A stretch of DNA of 64,000 nt from Paenibacillus caseinilyticus (GTDB lineage: Bacteria > Bacillota > Bacilli > Paenibacillales > NBRC-103111): NCBI RefSeq assembly GCF_027533645.1, contig NZ_JAQAGY010000017.1, forward strand, positions 62,001 to 126,000. The letters run 5' to 3'. Of this stretch, positions 26,413-33,441 are shown piece after piece; the stretch's first letter is position 1; the number at the start of each line of letters is the position of its first letter. Below the pieces are notes generated by a model. The model had not been told where the DNA came from, ran no database searches, and worked only from the letters and a program-made list of their open reading frames with translations. The position numbers were made by a program, and so were the translations under genes.

Positions 26413-27102
26413 TTAGGCGGCGGCATTGAACTTTTTACGGTAATACCGGGAGAATCCGATGGTAAGCGGCACCATGACGATCGTAGGCATGAACCATAGG
26501 AGGATGGAGACCGAGTCGACCCCGAGCAGCCGCGGGGCGCCGAATACCGTGAAGGCGGTGACTGTGGCGATGCAGCAGCCGATCATGGCGCCGATATGCT
26601 CGATGATCCAGTGCTTGCGCGTCTTCGGCACGTTCAGCCAGTAGTAGAGCTGCTGGCTGCCGAGCAGGATGCCGACGAACGGAAAATACTGCAGCAGAGG
26701 GAATTCAATCCGGAAGCCGTAGAGGCTGACCGCGATGCCGGAGAGCAGCAGGAGCAGGGAGAAGCCCAGGTCGAAGAGGCCCCGGTGAGCGCTTTTGCGC
26801 CCTTTGACCCGCAGCACCCGGAGTCCGTACCAGGCGGATGCCGAGCTGAGGACGGAGATGAAGATGAGGAACCAGGAGAACGCGATGCGGCCCGCGTCGC
26901 TGCCGGGGTCGAGGAAGATTCGGTAGACCCCCATGTAGAGGGCCGAGACGGCGACCGTGCCCATACACCAGACATAGAACCAGCCGCTGCGGTTATGGGC
27001 TTTGCCGCCTTTGACGGTAACCATAGGAATCCAGAACGTGAACAAGGCGAGGAAGCCAGCCGCAATGTGAAGCCAGCGGAACAGATCGAATAACATAACC
27101 AT
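26413..27102 (-). CDS. Multi-pass membrane protein (DUF2306-like)
   Basis: A 229-residue protein with about seven hydrophobic segments. It begins LFDLFRWLHIAAGFLALFTF and includes a histidine in the first span, KAHNRSGWFYVWCM in the first loop, and IIEHIGAMIGCCIA near the end, a pattern seen in DUF2306-type proteins with possible heme or cytochrome-like histidines. The family call is tentative. The start at 27102 is nine bases after GGAGG. Neighbours give no clue to its role. Confidence 0.6.
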   Translation of the reverse strand: MVMLFDLFRWLHIAAGFLALFTFWIPMVTVKGGKAHNRSGWFYVWCMGTVAVSALYMGVYRIFLDPGSDAGRIAFSWFLIFISVLSSASAWYGLRVLRVKGRKSAHRGLFDLGFSLLLLLSGIAVSLYGFRIEFPLLQYFPFVGILLGSQQLYYWLNVPKTRKHWIIEHIGAMIGCCIATVTAFTVFGAPRLLGVDSVSILLWFMPTIVMVPLTIGFSRYYRKKFNAAA

Positions 27103-27427
27103 GCGTATCATCCTCCGTGTGCGGATGGGAGCCACCTTGGCGGGGACTCTCCGCGGGTTTTGTGGATCGTGGAACGGGCGGCTGCAGCAGCGTAAGTACA
27201 AACGGTCTCAGGCTGTATTCCCGCTGGACCCTGCGGGTCTGCAGCGGGCTGCACTTTATGAACTTTATGATACTGCGGCCCCGATTTATTCTGTAGTGAA
27301 GGAGGTCACGACCGCCCCTGACTTTCGTCACCCGGGAGAGGCAGGCCTCTGGCTATCGTGCGGGACTTTGCGGTATGATGGGAACATATAGTCCGGCTCT
27401 GGCCGGAGCGACGGGAGTGAGGCAGTG

Positions 27428-27922
27428 ATGGAGAACAACCGGCAGATCCGCTCGAACCTGTGGGCGGCGCTAGAAGAGCTCAGTGACGAACAACTCAATA
27501 CCCGCGTGGAAGAGGGCCGCTGGACGATCGCCCAGGTGCTCGAGCATCTCTATCTCATTGAGAAATCGCTGACGCGGGCCATGGCCAAAACCCTTCGGGA
27601 AGGGGAGGTGCGCCCGGTGGAGACGAAGCCGTTCTTCCAGACCCTCGACCGCAGCCGCTTGTTTCCGGCACCACCGTATCTGGTCCCGGCAGAGGGATAC
27701 TACACGAAGGAAGAGCTCCGCGGCAAGCTGGATGCGTCAAGGCAGGATCTGGAGCAGCTTCTTGCGGGGATTTCCGATGAGGTGCTCGCGCAGAAGTCAT
27801 TTCCCCATCCGGTCTTCGGTCTCATGGATCTCAGGCAGTGGCTGACGTTCATCGGCGTGCACGAACAGCGGCACTGGGGACAGATCGAGGAGCTGAAGCA
27901 GGGGCTGCCGGCCGGGGCCTAA
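27428..27922 (+). CDS. DinB-superfamily protein
   Basis: A 164-residue four-helix protein with the DinB/YfiT fold signs: WTIAQVLEHLYLIE with the first metal-binding histidine, and GVHEQRHWGQIEEL with the other two. The family uses a divalent metal and includes bacillithiol S-transferases (BstA), which detoxify electrophiles; whether this member does so cannot be read from the sequence. The start codon could be the GTG at 27425 or the ATG at 27428; both follow GAGTGAGG. It is followed 141 bases later by the IF-3-like gene. Confidence 0.8.
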   Translation: MENNRQIRSNLWAALEELSDEQLNTRVEEGRWTIAQVLEHLYLIEKSLTRAMAKTLREGEVRPVETKPFFQTLDRSRLFPAPPYLVPAEGYYTKEELRGKLDASRQDLEQLLAGISDEVLAQKSFPHPVFGLMDLRQWLTFIGVHEQRHWGQIEELKQGLPAGA

Positions 27923-28062
27923 GCAGACGCTGCAAGCCCAGCCGGAGGCATCTCCGGCGAACCTTATTACAAACAACAACCGGACCGGGTCTCTCCCCCG
28001 GCCTCCGATCTGGAGGCGGCGGAGCGGCTGTGGGCCTGGAGCGAAAAGGCAGTGGGACTATC

Positions 28063-28557
28063 ATGATCATCATGAACGAGAAAATCAAAGCGGCTGAGGT
28101 GGAGCTGACCGGGCTGGAGGGCGAAGCGCTGGGGGTGGTCTCTAGGGACGAAGCGCTGGCTATGGCGAAGAAGCTGAAGGTGGATCTCGTCTGCACCTCG
28201 CTGATGAGCTCGCCTCCCCCGTGCCGGCTGACCCGCCGGGGGGCGGCCAAGGAAGCGCAGCAGAAGGACAAGCGGGCCGCCGGTGCCTCGGGCGGAACTC
28301 CGGCCAAGGTCAAGGAGCTGCGGCTGACCCCGCACATCGAGGAGCACGACTACGACACGAAGCAGCGGCAGGCCGAGAAGCTCTTGGCCTCGGGCAGCGC
28401 CGTGCAATTCGTCGTCAAGACGGCGTCCGCCAAGGAAGGACCCGCAGCCAAAGCGCTGCTGGAGCGGATGCTGAAGGATCTGGCGGCAGCGGGCCGCAAG
28501 GAGTCCGGCATCCAGGTCAGCGGCAAGGGCGCGCAGGTGAAAGTGAACCCGCTGTAG
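28063..28557 (+). CDS. Divergent paralogue of translation initiation factor IF-3
   Basis: From the ATG at 28063 (or 28072) the 164-residue protein follows the IF-3 plan: MNEKIKAAEVELTG and DEALAMAKKLKVDLV in the N-domain, SPPPCRLTRRG at the linker, and LRLTPHIEEHDYDTKQRQAE at the start of the C-domain. The C-domain then departs from the canonical pattern: the basic RFKGRE-type strand expected after the EEHDYDTK segment is replaced by VQFVVKTASAKEGPAAKALL. The gene stands alone, without rpmI and rplT, so the housekeeping infC is probably elsewhere. It may modify initiation or ribosome hibernation under some conditions, which is speculation. The binding site (AAAAGG) is weak. Confidence 0.75.
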   Translation: MIIMNEKIKAAEVELTGLEGEALGVVSRDEALAMAKKLKVDLVCTSLMSSPPPCRLTRRGAAKEAQQKDKRAAGASGGTPAKVKELRLTPHIEEHDYDTKQRQAEKLLASGSAVQFVVKTASAKEGPAAKALLERMLKDLAAAGRKESGIQVSGKGAQVKVNPL

Positions 28558-28681
28558 GCGGGAGGCATCTGCATCTGTGCGCAGGCTTATGTGCCGGCGG
28601 CAGGACATCCGGGCCGGAGGCAGGTGCTTAAGAGTAGGAATAACGCCGCTCCGGCAAGGAAGCGGTACGCCTCATAACAAC

Positions 28682-28720
28682 ACACCCCTTGGCAGCGGAA
28701 TCGCCGTCAAGGGGTGTTTG
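28682..28720 (+). terminator. Terminator after the IF-3-like gene
   Basis: ACACCCCTTG and CAAGGGGTGT arms, then TTTG. Confidence 0.7.
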
Positions 28721-28817
28721 ATGTTAGCTTATTGTTTTGAGGAAGCCTACATCCGCTTTATAATACGGGAGCGCTTCGCCTTGCCGCTTGCTGAGCTGAG
28801 CTTGGTATAAGCGGTAA

Positions 28818-28852
28818 GAAAAATAAAAGAGCCGCTAGGAAGACACGGCTCC
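28818..28852 (-). terminator. Terminator of the lectin gene
   Basis: On the minus strand GAGCCG and CGGCTC arms are followed by TTTTATTTTT. Confidence 0.85.
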
Positions 28853-28864
28853 GTAATTTTACTT

Positions 28865-29374
28865 TTATCTTCCGCCTGTATGGGAAGCCCAGACAGGGTA
28901 CCAGCTGCCACTTGTTGTGTTATAAAGAACCAGATTCCCATCATCTTGCATGATCAGCTTATCTCCATAGAGATTTGCCGGCAATGGCTGGTTAGTCCCT
29001 TGGTACCACATTTTGCTAAAAGCTAAGTTGTCTGAACGCCAAACCGGGTTTTGAACGATTTTGATTACAAGACTACCGCCCTCGAGTACCAGCTTATCGG
29101 CAGTTCTTACACGAGTACAACCACAAAACGGATCATAGATTCTAATCGTTGCCTTATTCGTGCTTGTAGACCAGTAAGATTGACCGGAGCTCGTATAAAG
29201 TACTAAATTTCCATCTGTCTGCATTTTTAAGAAAAATCTTCCATCGTTTGATGTTAACTGTTGACCTGCAGCAAGTGTTTCTCCATTGGCCAGGCTATCC
29301 TTTGCAGAAGCTGCTGAAACAAGGGAGAATTGAAGCATGAATACCGCGAGCAATAAGAATGTAAGCTTTTTCAT
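28865..29374 (-). CDS. Secreted bulb-type (mannose-binding) lectin-domain protein
   Basis: A 169-residue protein with a signal peptide ending SAASA (about 24) and a B-lectin domain. Two QxDxNxVxY mannose-binding motifs are intact (MQTDGNLVLY at 51-60 and MQDDGNLVLY at 142-151); the middle one at about 94-104 is degenerate. Such beta-prism lectins occur in plant lectins, Gram-positive secreted proteins and lectin-like bacteriocins (LlpA), which usually carry two tandem domains; this has one. Mannose-rich glycan binding is likely; killing activity is not shown. Codon use and base content differ from the GC-rich genes to the left, consistent with transfer. Confidence 0.85.
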   Translation of the reverse strand: MKKLTFLLLAVFMLQFSLVSAASAKDSLANGETLAAGQQLTSNDGRFFLKMQTDGNLVLYTSSGQSYWSTSTNKATIRIYDPFCGCTRVRTADKLVLEGGSLVIKIVQNPVWRSDNLAFSKMWYQGTNQPLPANLYGDKLIMQDDGNLVLYNTTSGSWYPVWASHTGGR

Positions 29375-29666
29375 GAATGGCCTCTTTCCTGGGTTATTTA
29401 GTAAACCCTGATTATAATTTTAAAACGAACCTCTCTAACAGTGCACTTTTCTCTTTTATACTCAGGTCATCTATTCTCCCCTTTCCCTGAAAGCGATGTT
29501 TTACTTGAACAGGCGCTTACAGTTTCTGATGATAATGGATTACTTCGGTAAAGTCTTGCCAATTCGTGTTCTTCTTTTAACAATTTGTGCGATATTTAGG
29601 CATAACGGAACAATACAGTGATTATGGGCAATGCGAATGAATCATTGAAAGAGACCCAGTAACGTA

Positions 29667-29699
29667 AAGAAGCTGCCGATCGTGTGCCGGCAGCTTCTT
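29667..29699 (-). terminator. Terminator of the marR-type gene
   Basis: AAGAAGCTGCCG and CGGCAGCTTCTT pair perfectly over 12 bases. The minus strand continues into TTTACG. Confidence 0.75.
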
Positions 29700-29728
29700 C
29701 TGGTTTGTTATTCTTTCAGCAAGTTCGA

Positions 29729-30136
29729 TCAATGAGTATCTTTGAACGAAGTTAAATCAAATTGGAGATTTTGAAGTTGCATTAGATGCACGGCCGATAA
29801 AAGCCCCAAGAGCTCGATGCCTTTATCCGTTAATGCAATATGAACGCTTCGTGCATCGTCCGGATTAGGACGTCGCTTGACCAGATCGGATTTTTCACAG
29901 CGGGTTACTAAACCAACACAAGCATGGTGAGTGATCTGCAGCTTTTCGGCCACCTCGGAGATGGTTGCGTAATCACGTCCCGGATATCCTTGAATGGCAA
30001 GGATTAATTGGTGTTGTTGTGGGGTTAGACCTACATCCCTGGCTGCATTTTCACTGAAGTGAATAAATATGCGCAGCTTATATCTAAAATCAGCCAACTG
30101 CTCATACAAGGATTTCGATAAGCTTTTATTTGGCAT
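29729..30136 (-). CDS. MarR-family transcriptional regulator
   Basis: A 135-residue winged-helix protein. The recognition region ISEVAEKLQITHHACVGLVTRCEKSDLVKRR and the wing PDDARSVHIALTDKG are typical of MarR. Such dimers repress genes until a small aromatic or oxidant signal binds. The start has AAAAGGAGTATGTATAA. No divergent efflux pump is present; the nearest divergent gene is a small membrane protein at 30285, which may be the target. The DNA is A/T-richer than the window average. Confidence 0.88.
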   Translation of the reverse strand: MPNKSLSKSLYEQLADFRYKLRIFIHFSENAARDVGLTPQQHQLILAIQGYPGRDYATISEVAEKLQITHHACVGLVTRCEKSDLVKRRPNPDDARSVHIALTDKGIELLGLLSAVHLMQLQNLQFDLTSFKDTH

Positions 30137-30284
30137 TTATACATACTCCTTTTCATATTTATATCGTATTGCGATATAAACTAAAGGCTTGCAATCCCTT
30201 ATTACAGTTGACATGTAAGCACATTATGCCATTAGATATGGCGGCTTGTCTTCAAAATCCTATTTAGATTTGGAGTTGGGATTT

Positions 30285-30488
30285 ATGAAAGTAAGTGATA
30301 TTGTGAAATACATTTCCTTCGGATTATTATTTTCTATTTTTGCGATCGGCCTCTTACCATTTTTAGCAGTGTACAGCTTGGCTGAGATATACGGCCCAGT
30401 TGAATTTTACGAATGGGGAGGGGTAGCGACTCTCTTCGTATTTCCCAGATTGAGAAAGAAAGATAAAAAAAGCAAGCAGACGCTTTAA
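30285..30488 (+). CDS. Small hypothetical membrane protein
   Basis: A 67-residue protein starting at the ATG at 30285 (GGAG lies about nine bases before it). Two hydrophobic segments (SFGLLFSIFAIGLLPFLAVY and the YEWGGVATLFVFP stretch) end in a lysine-rich tail (RLRKKDKKSKQ). No family is recognised. It is divergent from the MarR gene and ends 69 bases before the IS element. Confidence 0.55.
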   Translation: MKVSDIVKYISFGLLFSIFAIGLLPFLAVYSLAEIYGPVEFYEWGGVATLFVFPRLRKKDKKSKQTL

Positions 30489-30520
30489 TTTTCAAATTAC
30501 AACTCCTCTTCAACTATCTG

Positions 30521-30557
30521 GCCCGGTAGCTTAACGACAAAGGGAGCAGCTGCCATG
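30521..30557. repeat. Left half of a palindromic repeat split by the IS element
   Basis: The sequence GCCCGGTAGCTTAACG followed by GGGAGCAGCTGCC resembles the intact copy at 33063-33112. Its GGGAGCA pairs with TGCTCCC on the far side of the IS (32236-32242), so the IS appears to sit in the loop of the hairpin. Confidence 0.5.
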
Positions 30558-30563
30558 TGATAT

Positions 30564-30618
30564 GCTCCCCTTACGGTAGACAGGTAAAATAATAAAATCC
30601 TGCTACGGTAAGGGGAGC
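30564..30618 (+). promoter_or_regulatory. IS 5' hairpin that would bury the orfA ribosome binding site
   Basis: GCTCCCCTTACGGTAG (30564-30579) pairs with CTACGGTAAGGGGAGC (30603-30618), 15 of 16 bases. The right arm contains the AAGGGGAG binding site of orfA and is followed by TTTTT. The left arm lies in the IS end. Transcripts entering from outside would form the hairpin; those starting in the A/T-rich loop would not. Confidence 0.7.
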
Positions 30619-30624
30619 TTTTTC

Positions 30625-31302
30625 ATGTCTATAGAAAAATACGGTGCTTCAGAGAAACTCGCTATCCTTGAAGAAGTTTCGAGTGGAAATATCGGCTTTA
30701 AGGCCGCGGTGAGAAAATACGGTATGAACAAAACGACTTTGATGAAATGGCAGCGTCGTTACAAGATCTATGGATATGAAGGGCTGGAGAGAAGCGCTCA
30801 TAATCGAAGTTATAGCGCTGAGCTGAAGCTTCAGGCGGTGATGGATTATCACGAAGGGGGATTGTCCAAATACCAGATTATCGATAAATACAAGATCGCA
30901 AGTATAACACAGTTTTCCAACTGGATTAAGAAGTATAATGATCATAGCAGCTTAAAAGCCTACAAAGGGGAAGCAAAAGCTATGACAAAGAGTCGTTCAA
31001 CAACGTGGGAAGAACGGATCGATATCGTTCACTATTGCCTTGCGCATCAACATAATTACCAACAGACGGCGGAACACTTTCAGGTTTCTTATCAGCAAGT
31101 GTATCAATGGGTGAAGAAATTCGAGGCCGGCGGTGAGGATTCGTTAAAGGATGGCCGTGGACGAAAGAAAGCGTCGGAAGAGTTAACGGAGGCAGATCGC
31201 CAGAAGCTCGAGATGAAGAAGATGGAATACGAAATGGAACGGCTTCGTGCGGAGAATGCATTTCTAAAAAAGTTACGGGAATTCCAAAGGAGGCGAAGCT
31301 AA
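30625..31302 (+). CDS. IS3-family transposase OrfA (helix-turn-helix protein)
   Basis: The 225-residue protein has repeated helix-turn-helix units (AVRKYGMNKTTLMKWQRRYK, then SKYQIIDKYKIASITQFSNWIKKY and TAEHFQVSYQQVYQWVKKFE) and a C-terminal coiled coil (MKKMEYEMERLRAENAFLKK). These bind the IS ends and mediate dimer contact with OrfB. It is longer than many OrfA proteins (about 100) and belongs to the long-OrfA IS150-like type. Near its end, A AAA AAG at 31267-31273 in frame is the usual -1 frameshift signal for making the OrfAB fusion. The binding site AAGGGGAG is seven bases from the ATG. Confidence 0.9.
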   Translation: MSIEKYGASEKLAILEEVSSGNIGFKAAVRKYGMNKTTLMKWQRRYKIYGYEGLERSAHNRSYSAELKLQAVMDYHEGGLSKYQIIDKYKIASITQFSNWIKKYNDHSSLKAYKGEAKAMTKSRSTTWEERIDIVHYCLAHQHNYQQTAEHFQVSYQQVYQWVKKFEAGGEDSLKDGRGRKKASEELTEADRQKLEMKKMEYEMERLRAENAFLKKLREFQRRRS

Positions 31303-31329
31303 GCCAATATCGCCAAGAGAACGTCTACC

Positions 31330-32181
31330 TTGCCATTCAAGCGCTTCAGGAAGAGGCGTCGATCCAGCATTCAGCTTCTGTGTGAAGTTGCAGGAATGCC
31401 ACGTTCAAGCTATTACAAATGGCTAAATCGCAAGCCCAGTTCCCGTGAGCGAGAGAATGAGCGGCTGACAGAGGTTATGATGTCCATCTATGAGAAAGTG
31501 GAATGCACCTTTGGATACCGCCAATTAACCCTGCACATGTGCAGGAAAACCAAACAGGCGATTAACCATAAGCGCGTGTACCGGCTGATGAAGGTCAAGG
31601 GAATTCAGTCGGTCATCCGCAGGAAGAGAAAGAAATATGCGCATTCCACTCCGCAGCAGGTGGCCAAGAACTTGTTAAATCGTAACTTCCAAGCAGCGGA
31701 GCCAAATGAGAAATGGGTAACGGATGTAACAGAATTCAAATACGGAAGCGGTCAGAAGGCGTATTTAAGCGGAATTCTGGATCTTCATGATAAATCGGTC
31801 GTCTCCTATGTGTTGGGGCATTCCAATAACAATCCACTTGTATTCGAGACGTTGAAGCTAGCCTTGCAAGCCGCTCCAGGAAGCAAGCCGATGCTTCATA
31901 GCGACAGGGGATTTCAGTACACGTCACTCGACTTCAAAAAGCTCTTGGCCGAAAATAAACTGACTCAGAGTATGTCCCGGGTTGGGCGGTGCATCGATAA
32001 TGGCCCCATGGAATCTTTCTGGGGAACTCTAAAATGCGAGAAGTATTATTTACATACTTACCAAACCTTTGAGGAGCTCGAGAAGGACATTGAGGCCTAC
32101 ATCCACTTTTACAATAACAAACGATTGCAAGCAAAACTAAACGGCCTCAGTCCGATGGAATACAGGACCAAGGCCGCTTAA
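31330..32181 (+). CDS. IS3-family transposase OrfB (DDE integrase), probably frameshifted near its N-terminus
   Basis: The catalytic domain is complete: Asp in WVTDVTEF, Asp in LHSDRGFQYTS and Glu in NGPMESFWGTLK form the DDE triad. However, the natural N-terminus (EAKLSQYRQENVYLAIQALQ) is in the frame reached by the -1 slip from orfA, and that frame ends at a TGA at 31383-31385. The catalytic frame is instead the frame of orfA itself. One extra base between about 31359 and 31378 would explain this. So the fused transposase cannot be made as the sequence stands unless a second shift occurs; initiation at an internal codon would give only a shortened OrfB. Confidence 0.88.
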   Translation: MPFKRFRKRRRSSIQLLCEVAGMPRSSYYKWLNRKPSSRERENERLTEVMMSIYEKVECTFGYRQLTLHMCRKTKQAINHKRVYRLMKVKGIQSVIRRKRKKYAHSTPQQVAKNLLNRNFQAAEPNEKWVTDVTEFKYGSGQKAYLSGILDLHDKSVVSYVLGHSNNNPLVFETLKLALQAAPGSKPMLHSDRGFQYTSLDFKKLLAENKLTQSMSRVGRCIDNGPMESFWGTLKCEKYYLHTYQTFEELEKDIEAYIHFYNNKRLQAKLNGLSPMEYRTKAA

Positions 32182-32226
32182 TTGATTTTTATTTTTTGTA
32201 CTGTCTACTTGACGGGGTGCAGTTCA

Positions 32227-32275
32227 GGTGACCATATGCTCCCTGGTTATTGCACTAACGTACCCGTTAATGACA
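32227..32275. repeat. Right half of the palindromic repeat split by the IS
   Basis: CCATATGCTCCCTGG followed by CACTAACGTACCCGTTAATG is related, in reverse complement, to the left half at 30521-30557 and to the copy at 33063-33112 (shared CGTTA, CAA and GGGAGCA blocks). Confidence 0.4.
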
Positions 32276-32280
32276 AATGC

Positions 32281-32565
32281 TTATCTTTGTACTCTGACCC
32301 ACTCACTATATTGATTGTCTCTCCATGCAATCCAGCCAAGCGGAAGATCGGAGAGTTGAGTCAGACTCGGGTCAATGTTGACCATTTCTTTTAACGATAA
32401 TAGATGCGCCTCTTCTTCCTTTACTTCGCTACCATCGAGAAATTGCCACATACCATCGTCATCGTCATGTGTTACATATAAAATTGGGCTTTCTCGCTTC
32501 ATAATTCTATCTATGGTAATGACAGCTACATTTTCCGGGTCTTCAAATGGCCATTTTTGTAACAA
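32281..32565 (-). CDS. Hypothetical acidic protein, possible immunity protein
   Basis: A protein of about 94-96 residues starting from TTG at 32565 or 32571; the AGGTGGG binding site is better spaced for 32565. Sequence features are FEDPENVAVITIDRIM, ILYVTHDDDDGMWQFL and DLPLGWIAWRD, with a pattern I associate with small uncharacterised Firmicute proteins found in toxin-immunity settings, but no family is confirmed. It lies 18 bases after the DUF5071 gene on the same strand, so they form one operon. No toxin gene is next to it; the IS end is 54 bases away. Confidence 0.55.
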   Translation of the reverse strand: MLQKWPFEDPENVAVITIDRIMKRESPILYVTHDDDDGMWQFLDGSEVKEEEAHLLSLKEMVNIDPSLTQLSDLPLGWIAWRDNQYSEWVRVQR

Positions 32566-32583
32566 CTTCAACCCACCTATTTT

Positions 32584-32976
32584 CTATCTCTGTTGTATGA
32601 TTTTAATCGTGTTCATCGCTAGTATATCAAGTTCTTCAAGTACTTCTCCTTTTGTTGGATGATATGCGATTCTTTGAATCGTCTCCAATAAAAGATTGCA
32701 CGTTTCTTTAGGTAGCTCCCTAATCAAAAATTGTAATAAACTGTACTGCCATTGGGTATCCCCACTCTTTAACGCAGCCTCAATATGTGGCACAAGATGG
32801 TTTCCATATCGAGGGAGGACCTTTGATAGTTCTTGAGCGACAGGCCAATTAATATCTTGCAACCATTCGAATAAAATAGGAAAGATCTCCTCAATATCCT
32901 CTGCTGAATGTTGCGTTAACCTTCTTACTGAATCCAAATCATGCTTATCTTTAGGAATAAGGTTCCTATTACTCAT
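32584..32976 (-). CDS. DUF5071 (HEAT-like) protein
   Basis: The 130-residue product matches the DUF5071 pattern: LIPKDKHDLDSVRRL at the N-terminus, ILFEWLQDINWPVAQEL, LVPHIEAALKSGDTQWQYSL, then LIRELPKE and RIAYHPTKGE. It should form alpha-helical HEAT-like repeats. Members often appear beside immunity or SMI1-type genes in Gram-positive genomes, but a direct role is not established. The start has AGAGAGG ten bases before it. It heads a two-gene operon with the acidic protein downstream. Confidence 0.8.
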   Translation of the reverse strand: MSNRNLIPKDKHDLDSVRRLTQHSAEDIEEIFPILFEWLQDINWPVAQELSKVLPRYGNHLVPHIEAALKSGDTQWQYSLLQFLIRELPKETCNLLLETIQRIAYHPTKGEVLEELDILAMNTIKIIQQR

Positions 32977-32997
32977 ATCATTATTACCTCTCTTTAT

Positions 32998-33385
32998 TTT
33001 CTACACCAATTCTAACATTAAATTTTAATCAATGTCCGAATGATCCTAATCCACGCTAAATTGCCCGTTACTTCAACGGAAATATGGAGCAGCTGCCGCG
33101 GCAAACTGCTCCTCTATCTAACTTTCAATTGGAATAAGCAGCTCTACGGGTTCTTCCGCTACCTGGAAGTTTGAAGATTGTCAAAGCTGTAAAGCGCGGT
33201 ACGGCCAAGGCGCATTCCAAGCGCACAGGGGCGTAGCGTTATCGGGTTATACTCCGTCCGGCAGCCGGCTTCGACTCGGACTGGGGAACCCGCAGCATGT
33301 TCTTCCCAAAGGGTTTAAACGGGTGCTGCTTTGCTCACCCTCGGGGATATCATTGGATAAAGCTCCACAATCCGGGGGGGCAAAA
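32998..33385. other. Intergenic region with one palindromic repeat copy and no gene
   Basis: Apart from the repeat at 33063-33112, I see no supported gene. Frames are short and lack binding sites. The right end holds the terminator of the TetR gene. Confidence 0.6.
33063..33112. repeat. Intact copy of a palindromic hairpin repeat
   Basis: GCCCGTTACTTCAACGG is followed by GGAGCAG and CTGCTCC arms around CTGCCGCGGCAAA. The first 35 bases resemble the IS left flank at 30521-30554 with few changes. Confidence 0.55.
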
Positions 33386-33420
33386 ACGAAAGCTGCCGGT
33401 GGTATGCCGGCAGCTTTCGT
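33381..33420 (-). terminator. Terminator of the tetR-type gene
   Basis: ACGAAAGCTGCCGG and CCGGCAGCTTTCGT form a perfect 14-bp stem; the minus strand continues into TTTTTG. Confidence 0.85.
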
Positions 33421-33441
33421 CCTGATTGTTATTCAGCTATC

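Larger units (their letters stand above)
28558..28864. other. Intergenic region with two facing terminators
   Basis: The region ends the IF-3-like gene and the convergent lectin gene. It holds a plus-strand hairpin (28682-28720) and a minus-strand terminator (28818-28852). The sequence becomes visibly A/T-richer from about 28730. A short frame starting at 28722 has no binding site. Confidence 0.6.
30558..32226 (+). mobile_element. IS3-family (IS150-like) insertion sequence, about 1.67 kb
   Basis: The element has imperfect terminal inverted repeats: left TGATATGCTCCCC...GTAGACAG and right (complement) TGAACTGCACCCC...GTAGACAG, both followed by A/T-rich stretches ending AAAATC. Inside are orfA with helix-turn-helix domains and orfB with a DDE integrase domain, the IS3 plan, with an A AAA AAG slippery heptamer near the end of orfA. 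No target-site duplication was found for these ends, so the borders may be off by a few bases or one flank has changed. OrfB seems frameshifted, so this copy may be inactive. Confidence 0.85.

Noticed and set aside
32998..33385. CRISPR or tRNA features in the gap
   Set aside because: Only two short hairpins are present; no regularly spaced repeats and no cloverleaf could be drawn.
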